26,710 nt of DNA, from positions 1 to 26,710 of the forward strand of contig JAANBB010000498.1 in assembly GCA_014621425.1 (NCBI GenBank). The letters run 5' to 3'. The notes under the pieces were generated by a model that was not told the DNA's origin, searched no databases, and saw nothing but the letters and a program-made list of their open reading frames with translations. The position numbers and the translations under genes are program-made. Positions 20,678 through 26,710 of the stretch are shown piece after piece (position 1 is the stretch's first letter; every line of letters starts with the position of its first letter). The stretch is from Cylindrodendrum hubeiense. Lineage: Eukaryota; Ascomycota; Sordariomycetes; Hypocreales; Nectriaceae.

Positions 20678-21793
20678 TTTTCACGAGAAGGGGTTTCATA
20701 GACATGGAGTGATCAGCCCAAACGCCGGTCACGGGGGTCCTCTGTATGCCGCGGGTTGCCGTTTGCCACAGCTGGTAGTAACTTGGGTGGCGGCTGATGT
20801 TGATATCGATAGCATCATCACCGCCTGGTCCAACCACAAAGTCCACGCGGGACGGGATGGATTCTCCACTGACTGGGTGCGGGGGTACGTACCTCCGCGG
20901 GGCATGGCATCGAACGGGAGGTGGAGGGCGATCAGGCAAGGAGTGGAGGAGTGGAGGAGCAGTGGGTCGTTCTTTATCCGCTATTACAGGCGGGCGGGCA
21001 GGCGTCTGCTGTCAGTTGTGATTTAAGATGATGATAATAGGGCTTGTAGGGCTTGCAGGGCTCGTGGGGTTTTTATTTAGGGGTTTTTATTTAGGGGTTT
21101 TTATTTAGGGGCTTCTAGTTAGGGGCCATCTGAAGGACCTGAACTGCCCGAACGTGCTGCACGTCCCTCCCTGTGCGGCGGCTGTGTGGCAACTGCCGAG
21201 CTTGACAGTGCCCTGAAGCTCGGTGCCCTGAAGCTCCCCAGCTGCTGCAAAGGTCGGGTTGAGCTTCAGCGACTGCGCCGAAAAGTCGGGCCCCTGAGTC
21301 CCGGACCCCGCGCCGTAAAATCACCGCCTGGATGCGCAAGCCGCGCTCATTGGCTGCGATGCCGGCCGAGCTGGGCTCCCCAGGCCCTCTGAGCCTAGCA
21401 GGGGCTCCACCCAGGAAATCGTTGTCCATCGTCGTCACCGTCAACCCGCAAGCGCCGCCAACCTCCTCTCCTCCACAGCGCTGCTCACAGTGCTTCTGTC
21501 TGGAGGACCATCGCAGCGTTTGGAGAGGCTCCGGAGCGACTCGATTGATTTTTCTTGCTGCCCTCACCGCCCCGGCTGCCATAGCTTCGACCCGACGCCC
21601 GTCAACCTCAGCATCCGACATCGATCCGTCCGACGACGGCCCCCCTTGCCGATTCTCCGCTATCGCTCCTCACCCCCAACAAACTCGCCCTATGGCTCTG
21701 GACAGTGGCATCTGCGCAGCGCTTCGTTCTCTTCAGGTTCGCTGATGCCCGAGGACCCGGCTCTCCAGCTCCACGAAGCACCTCCCCTCGACC
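20678..21793. other. Divergent intergenic region, BTB-like gene and PP2C
   Basis: About 1.1 kb holding both promoters. It contains the 14-base repeat at 21066-21111 and a preceding AGGGCTTGT-type repeat at about 21039-21065. The open frames at 20797-21026 and 21186-21745 show no recognised domain and are probably chance. Confidence 0.55.
21066..21111 (+). repeat. Three-copy 14-base repeat, unit GGGGTTTTTATTTA
   Basis: Exact head-to-tail copies lie at 21066-21079, 21080-21093 and 21094-21107, ending in GGGG. A decayed copy (CTTCTAGTTAGGGG) follows. Read another way, the unit carries TTTAGGGG, so it has a telomere-like look. Confidence 0.85.
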
Positions 21794-23761
21794 ATGGCCC
21801 CGTTCGCGCGTCCCGCCGTAGGATCCGCGACCATCATCGCGGCTCGGCTTTCGAACCGAACCTCGCGACTCTGTGCCGCCTCCAGCACCCTCAGCACCCG
21901 TTTGGGCAGACGCGATGCCAGTCCCGGTGCGCTGCGCCGGCTACAAACAATCTCAACCGCGAACCTGCTCTCGCTCTCCCCGACAACCCATTCGACTCTC
22001 GCCGACTCGCCCATTGAGCAATCCTGGTCACGAAGCTGCAAACCGTCTCTCCGATTGACCAACAGGCTATCCCCGCGATACATTGCGGCGCAGACGCGGC
22101 GGGATTTCCATACCTATTTCGTCACCCATCTTCCGTCATCTTCCGTCCATCCCGATTCTCGTCTATCTCGAGGCCCCGGCCACAAGTTGCCGCGCGATGC
22201 CTCGACCCCTCACACTCCGAGTCCGGGGTCCGCTCCCGCCGTCGCCCCACCCTACATTCCCTCCACTCGAGACCTGACCGTCGTGCGCATTCCCATGCGC
22301 CGCGCGAAACACCACCTTGGCGTTGCCACTGATCGAGGAAGCCGTCCGTACAACGAGGACAGGGACCAGGCTGGCACAATTAGCCTCCCGGCCTTTGCCA
22401 AGAGAGCCCCGAGGAGCGTCCAGCAGAAACCTGGAGAGGCAACCCCCGCCGACAGCGCTCTGGGAGACCCTCAGGTCTTCTACTTTGGCGTCTTTGATGG
22501 GCATGGAGGAACTCAATGCGCTGAATTCATCCGGGAGGAGCTGCCTGGCTACATCGAGAATGCCTCGAAGGAATTTGGTTTGCAAAGTAGCTTGCGCAAG
22601 ACGAAGCCAGGACGGGAGTACTCGCAATACCGACCCCCACCCAAAGCTCTGTCGACAAAGGACACGCCCGAACCCGTGCACACGAAGGGACCTGATGAGG
22701 TAAAGAACTCGATGCCGCCGACGAGTACTGGTGAGGTGGTAAAGAAGCCAATCCATGGAGAACCGATGCACAGCGCAGTTTCACCCCCCGCCGAAGTCAC
22801 AGATCATGCCAAAGCCATCCAGCTGGAGAAGGACTTGGTCAAGGAGTATAAAGACACCATTGGCGGATACTTTAGGCGCTTCTATCCCGAGCACTTCGTC
22901 CTATCGAAAGACGGCCCCCGGGACGACGGGGACATCACGATCGAGTCTGTTTTGACATATGCCTTTCTGCGAGCCGACCTCGACTTTGTGTCGGCCCAGG
23001 CTCAAAAGGTAGACCCCGACGACTCCCGGGTGAGCGATACCCCGCTGAACAACGACGAGATCCTAGGTGTTCCCCACGCGGCACCCTCGGGACACGGCAT
23101 CGGCGGCGTCACGCGCTTCAAGGGCGGCTCGACGGCGTCCATCGCCCTCATCTCCACGCCCACCGCCGCGCCGTTCTGGCACCCGGCCGCGCAGTCCACC
23201 CTCCTCTGCGCCCACGTCGGCGACAGTCGCATCCTTCTCTGCGATACCGCCACCGGGCTCGCCCACCCGCTCACGTCAGACCACCACCCGAGCAACCCCA
23301 CCGAGACACGCCGACTCCGCCGGTACGCCCCCGCCGGGTCCATGGTGTCGGGCGACAGCTTCGGCGAGGAGCGCATCGCCGGCCTCGCCAACAGCCGCGC
23401 CTTTGGCGACATGAAGAGCAAGCGCATCGGCGTCTCCGCCGAGCCCGAGATCACCCGTGTTGAAATGGGCCCCGCCCAGTACTCGTTCCTCGTCCTCATG
23501 TCGGACGGCATCTCTGGCACGCTTAGCGACCAGGAGATTGTCGATGTTGCCAAGGAGGCCCGCACCCCGGAGGAGGGCGCTCGCAGCGTCGTCGCCTACG
23601 CCACCGAGGTCTCCTCCGACGGCGACAACGCGACGTGCCAGGTCGTCCGCCTTGGCGGCTGGGAGCGCCGTTCCGAGGGTGGCCTCGGCAGCTTGGGGAC
23701 TAAGGAGCTTCGCGATTTGCGCCGAACCGAGGCGTTGGACCCCAGACGCGGGAAGCAGTGA
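21794..23761 (+). CDS. Protein phosphatase 2C, probably mitochondrial
   Basis: A Mn2+/Mg2+-dependent Ser/Thr phosphatase of 655 aa in a single exon, unlike most other genes here. The N-terminal 60 or so residues are rich in Arg, Ser and Ala and poor in acids (ARLSNRTSRLCAA, STRLGRRD), which fits a mitochondrial presequence. A low-complexity Pro/Ser linker follows. The PP2C domain runs from about 173 (LGVATDRGSRPYNEDRD) to about 625. Metal-binding and core motifs are present: NED-R, VFDGHGG (233-239), GDSR (476-479), SRAFGD with D539, and SDG (570-572), followed by D-N-A-T near the end. A long Lys/Glu/Pro-rich insert of about 120 residues separates DGHGG from the next conserved part. Relatives in yeast are the mitochondrial Ptc5/Ptc6 type; which one applies cannot be told from this sequence. 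The start is the first ATG of the frame. Confidence 0.88.
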   Translation: MAPFARPAVGSATIIAARLSNRTSRLCAASSTLSTRLGRRDASPGALRRLQTISTANLLSLSPTTHSTLADSPIEQSWSRSCKPSLRLTNRLSPRYIAAQTRRDFHTYFVTHLPSSSVHPDSRLSRGPGHKLPRDASTPHTPSPGSAPAVAPPYIPSTRDLTVVRIPMRRAKHHLGVATDRGSRPYNEDRDQAGTISLPAFAKRAPRSVQQKPGEATPADSALGDPQVFYFGVFDGHGGTQCAEFIREELPGYIENASKEFGLQSSLRKTKPGREYSQYRPPPKALSTKDTPEPVHTKGPDEVKNSMPPTSTGEVVKKPIHGEPMHSAVSPPAEVTDHAKAIQLEKDLVKEYKDTIGGYFRRFYPEHFVLSKDGPRDDGDITIESVLTYAFLRADLDFVSAQAQKVDPDDSRVSDTPLNNDEILGVPHAAPSGHGIGGVTRFKGGSTASIALISTPTAAPFWHPAAQSTLLCAHVGDSRILLCDTATGLAHPLTSDHHPSNPTETRRLRRYAPAGSMVSGDSFGEERIAGLANSRAFGDMKSKRIGVSAEPEITRVEMGPAQYSFLVLMSDGISGTLSDQEIVDVAKEARTPEEGARSVVAYATEVSSDGDNATCQVVRLGGWERRSEGGLGSLGTKELRDLRRTEALDPRRGKQ

Positions 23762-24274
23762 TGCGATGGACGTCGCTGCGGTTTGAAGACGCAAACTTGG
23801 AAAACACAACCAAATCCTTGTAGAAGAGGCACTGGGTTTCCCCAGGATAACAAAACCTAGGGGTTCCTACACGAGCATATAGCATGTGTCGTATATTCTA
23901 GCATTTTTGTTTTATTTCGTCTTTTCTTGTCTATCTGTATAGCATGGGATCGGGAGTTAGGAGGTCAAACCACAGCGAGCGGCTCGGGAGAGGGTCGTGA
24001 TCTTGCAGAGATATATCTGCTTGTTCAGATATAAAGAAAGTCATTCACCAGGTTGAGCTAGTGACAATTTTTATGTGTACGAGGTGTGACTTATTTGTTT
24101 TTCATAGACAAAACTTGACAATTGAATACCCTCCTCTGGAAATTTCTCTCTGTGCTGGGTATCGCAGAAGCCGTTCACTCATCATCCAAGATCCGACCCC
24201 AACCTGACAACCATGATACTCCCATATCCCCAATGTCAAGACGAACTATCACACTTTACTCGAAGCCTATGTAC
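23762..24274. other. Convergent 3' region, PP2C and HET-C
   Basis: About 510 bases between converging stop codons. AT-rich, with TTTTATTTCG and ATATAAAGAAAG tracts. No gene is seen. Confidence 0.6.
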
Positions 24275-26655
24275 TTAGTACCTACGGCCCTGACCGGGAT
24301 ACTGGTTCCAAGAGGGGGGATCCTGATTGGGAGGCGGCTGCCCATATGGAGGCTGCTGCCCGTATGGGGGCTGTTGTCCGTACGACTCATGGCCATACTG
24401 AGGGTTCTGGGGAGGAGGGGCTCCGTAGCCAGGGCCTCCGTATCCTGGGCCTCCGTATCCTGGTCCTCCTGGTCCTCCTGGTCCCCCTGGTCCTCCATAC
24501 TGCTGAGGCGGAGGAGGTCCCTGGGGGGGCCACTGTCCCGGCGACGGCGCACCATAACCCTGAGGCGGGCCTTGAGGACGGCCACCATAGCCACCGTATT
24601 GGGATTGCTGTGGAGGAGCGTTGTACCCGCCGGGGGGAGGGCCTTGTTGGGAGTAGCCACCATCAGGAGCGCCATACGAGGCGTTTTCGCCATATGAGGC
24701 GCTTTCGCCATACGAGGCGCTCTCGCCATAACTGTACGAGGCATTGCTGGGCGGGGCGGGTTTGCTGGAGAGATATCCCGCGGAAGGATCGCCGTCTTTG
24801 CCCTCCATGGAACTGAGGTCGCGGGTGCTAATTTGGGACCACAGCCCGCCAGCAACCTTACCGTGGCCGCCGAAGGTGCCGTGGGAACCACAGGCACCAC
24901 CATCGCCGACACTTCGCTTGTCGCCCTGATTGAGGACGTGGTTCTTGTGGTTCTTGACAGCCTCAGAAGAGAGGAGATGGGCGAGCTCGTGACGGCGAGG
25001 GTGCTCATCGGCCCACTTCTTGACAGTGGCAAACATTTCGCTCTGGATCTCAATCTTGTTGTCTCTGGCAGCAGGGTGGTGGAATGCCCGGATCACATCG
25101 TTGACGACTTCGTCAACGGGGACCGACGTGTTCTCCCAAGCATAGAGAATTCGACTAGTCGTGGTCAGCAATCACCTCTTTGTAACTGACATCACAGGGT
25201 CAAACTCACGGGACAACGTATTGAAGGATCGTGGCAGCGATCCGACCGGCACAAGAGTTCAGAACGTTCGTGAAGTGATCCTTGGACAGCATAGAGTGGG
25301 TGGGATCCGAGCATCGCGGGTTCTCCCAGGGCTCCAGCTGTGCCTTGGCACTTGCGCTAATGACGCCAGAAGAGCCATCTTTCAGGACCTTGGAGACCTG
25401 AGTGATGATGGGCCTGATGAAAGGAGCGAGGAGACCGAGAATAAAGGCTGTCAGAGTCTCACTGATTTTCTCCAGGAGGCTCTCTAGACCGGGGACCTTG
25501 GCGATGCCTCGGCTGATGGCCTTGACGACCTTGTCTCGGAACTCGAGGATGGGATAGATCTGGCCTGCTACCTTGACGGGGTCGAAGTTGGGGCTCATAC
25601 CAGGGACGACGTTTGTGTTGTCGCGGCTGAGGTCACGGCTCACTTGGCGATGGTTCTGCGCCTCCTGAGCTTCAGAAGCAGCCTGGAGGCTCCTTGCCTG
25701 AGAAGCGAATCCGTCACCAACGCCGGGCAGGTTGCTCACCAGGGAGACGAAGTTAGTTGGGGTGGAGAATCCGAAAAGACCCCGAGAAGATGAGCCGCCG
25801 CCGGAAGAGCCCTCAGCGTTCTTGAGAGCGATGTCGACCTCGTCGACCTCAGCCTGGGTAAAAGCGTCTGTCGCTTCTCCAATGACAGAGTGCAGGAAAT
25901 CCACAGCTCCGAAGGTGCCAGTGATCAGAGGGTAGACACGCTTGCCTTTGAGATTGATCTCAGTCTTTGTTCCACAATGAGTAAAGACAGAGTTGTAACC
26001 AAGCTCGCGCAAGGCAAGCTCGCAGTAGTTGCTGTGAGCACTGAAATCTTCCATACAGTGCAGAGCTTGTCCCAGGCATCTGAGGGCCTCGCAGAGATCC
26101 TCTTCCCGTCCGCTCTTCGAACCGCTGGTGTAGAGTCGACCAAAATGGATGCACCTGGCGAAGCTGTAACGGAGATAGCCAGTGCTAGTTGCCCACTGGC
26201 CGTTCTCGTTGGCAATGTAGTTTTTCATGCCAGTTCGAGGATCGATCTCAGTCTCGATGGGTTGAACAGGGCCGCGGAGTCGAGGGTCGAAGGTACGGGC
26301 ATCGAGGCCGTCAGCGTAGCCGAGGGGGTTGTCGATATGTTCCTCTGGGCGATAGACACCCAGACGCTCCTCGGTAACTTCAAACTCCTCGGTGGCATAG
26401 CCGAATGCCATGAATGACATGACCCAAACCTTCTCTCGGTTAGATGGACTGACAGATCAAGGGCGCATCAGGGAGGTGAGAACAAGGGTCTTACCAGGAT
26501 GCGAATGGTTGGGGCATTGACACCCTTCAGACTGCCAACGTCGACAGCCTGGGAGTAGTCTCGCAGCCAATTGCCAAAGTAGGTGCGCTTGATCAGCATG
26601 GAAGTCCATTTCTTGCCGTGAAGAAAGGCGATGGTCTCGAGAATATCTTCGATGT
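24275..26655 (-). CDS. het-c: HET-C heterokaryon incompatibility protein (5' exon beyond window)
   Basis: Homologue of the Neurospora HET-C protein, whose variable alleles trigger cell death when unlike strains fuse. Exons in the window: 26655-26495, 26429-25210 and 25154-24275, giving 752 residues and the stop; introns are 65 and 55 nt. The visible start, an acceptor at 26656, begins mid-codon at the D of DIEDILETIAFLHGKKW, so the signal peptide exon lies past 26710. Family blocks: RTYFGNWLRDYSQAVDVG, VWVMSFMAFGYATEEFEVT, DPRLRGPVQPIE, IDPRTGMKNYIANE and LGQALHCMEDFSAHSNYCELAL (a His/Asp/Glu-rich core). The middle part has a Ser/Gly run (GSSGGGSSS). A hydrophobic stretch LTAFILGLLAPFIRPIITQV follows. 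The C-terminus is Gly/Pro/Tyr/Gln-rich with GESASY and GPGYG repeats. The allele class cannot be judged without other strains. Confidence 0.93.
24433..24495 (-). repeat. Gly/Pro-rich coding repeat in HET-C
   Basis: Short in-frame units (9-15 bases) encode GGPGGPGGPGG and then GYGGPGYGGPGYG. This is the glycine-rich tail known for HET-C proteins. Low-complexity coding DNA of this kind is prone to length change between strains. Confidence 0.8.
24671..24724 (-). repeat. Three 18-base coding repeats in HET-C (YGESAS-type)
   Basis: Three in-frame 18-base units at 24671-24688, 24689-24706 and 24707-24724 differ by a few bases and encode repeated YGE(S/N)AS blocks. They lie in the disordered C-terminal tail, not in the conserved HET-C core. 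Confidence 0.85.
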
Positions 26656-26710
26656 CTGTGGCGGTGGCATGTCAGCACGGTGCGCTTTTGGGAGCTCCGA
26701 TAGCAGGGGA

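Noticed and set aside
19904..21026. Plus-strand open frames (265 and 273 codons) antisense to the BTB-like gene
   Set aside because: Shadow frames of a GC-rich coding region. They lack domains and overlap each other.
22163..23809. Minus-strand open frames inside the PP2C gene
   Set aside because: The plus-strand PP2C frame carries all catalytic motifs; the opposite frames are composition artefacts.
24122..25053. Alternative frames opposite and within the HET-C tail (191 and 265 codons)
   Set aside because: They arise from the Gly/Pro-rich repeats. The HET-C frame continues the conserved protein through a good splice junction.

Overview
This window looks like nuclear DNA of a filamentous ascomycete, most likely a Sordariomycete and perhaps a member of the Hypocreales. 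The coding genes carry short GT-AG introns (46-99 nt, with one of 318 nt), often with a CTAAC/CTGAC-like branch site. The genes are spaced by 0.5-3.5 kb of non-coding DNA, and the gene set is typically fungal: a Zn2Cys6 regulator, a FET3/FTR1 iron pair and HET-C. I assigned exons by eye from splice signals, reading frame and family similarity. No tRNA, rRNA, transposon or CRISPR array was recognised.

Layout: (1) 1-365, minus, N-terminal part of SRP19, cut by the window edge. (2) 1314-3389, minus, a six-exon coiled-coil / NYN-like (DUF7923-type) / CCCH zinc-finger protein. (3) 5413-7899, minus, a five-exon Zn2Cys6 transcription factor. (4) 9867-10922, plus, phosphatidylinositol synthase (PIS1). 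(5) 11622-13758, minus, FET3-type ferroxidase. (6) 17286-18550, plus, FTR1-type iron permease. (7) 19198-20677, minus, a BTB-like protein of unknown role. (8) 21794-23761, plus, an intronless and probably mitochondrial PP2C phosphatase. (9) 24275-26655, minus, HET-C, missing its first exon at the window edge.

The functional core is the iron pair. FET3 and FTR1 would form the plasma-membrane high-affinity iron uptake complex, in which ferrous iron is oxidised by FET3 and passed to FTR1. The genes are divergent but separated by an unusually long 3.5 kb gap rich in minisatellites. Both promoters carry exact ATCWGATAA boxes, the site type bound by the iron-sensing GATA repressors SRE/SreA/Urbs1: one 137 nt upstream of the FET3 start codon and two within 210 nt upstream of the FTR1 start codon. 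I saw this nonamer nowhere else in the window.

The other genes are housekeeping (SRP19, PIS1), regulatory (Zn2Cys6, CCCH, PP2C, BTB) or linked to allorecognition (HET-C). I found no convincing undescribed multi-gene system. The points most worth checking are the iron-box architecture, the repeat-loaded FET3/FTR1 spacer, the HET-C allele and its repeats, and the domain fusion in the CCCH gene.
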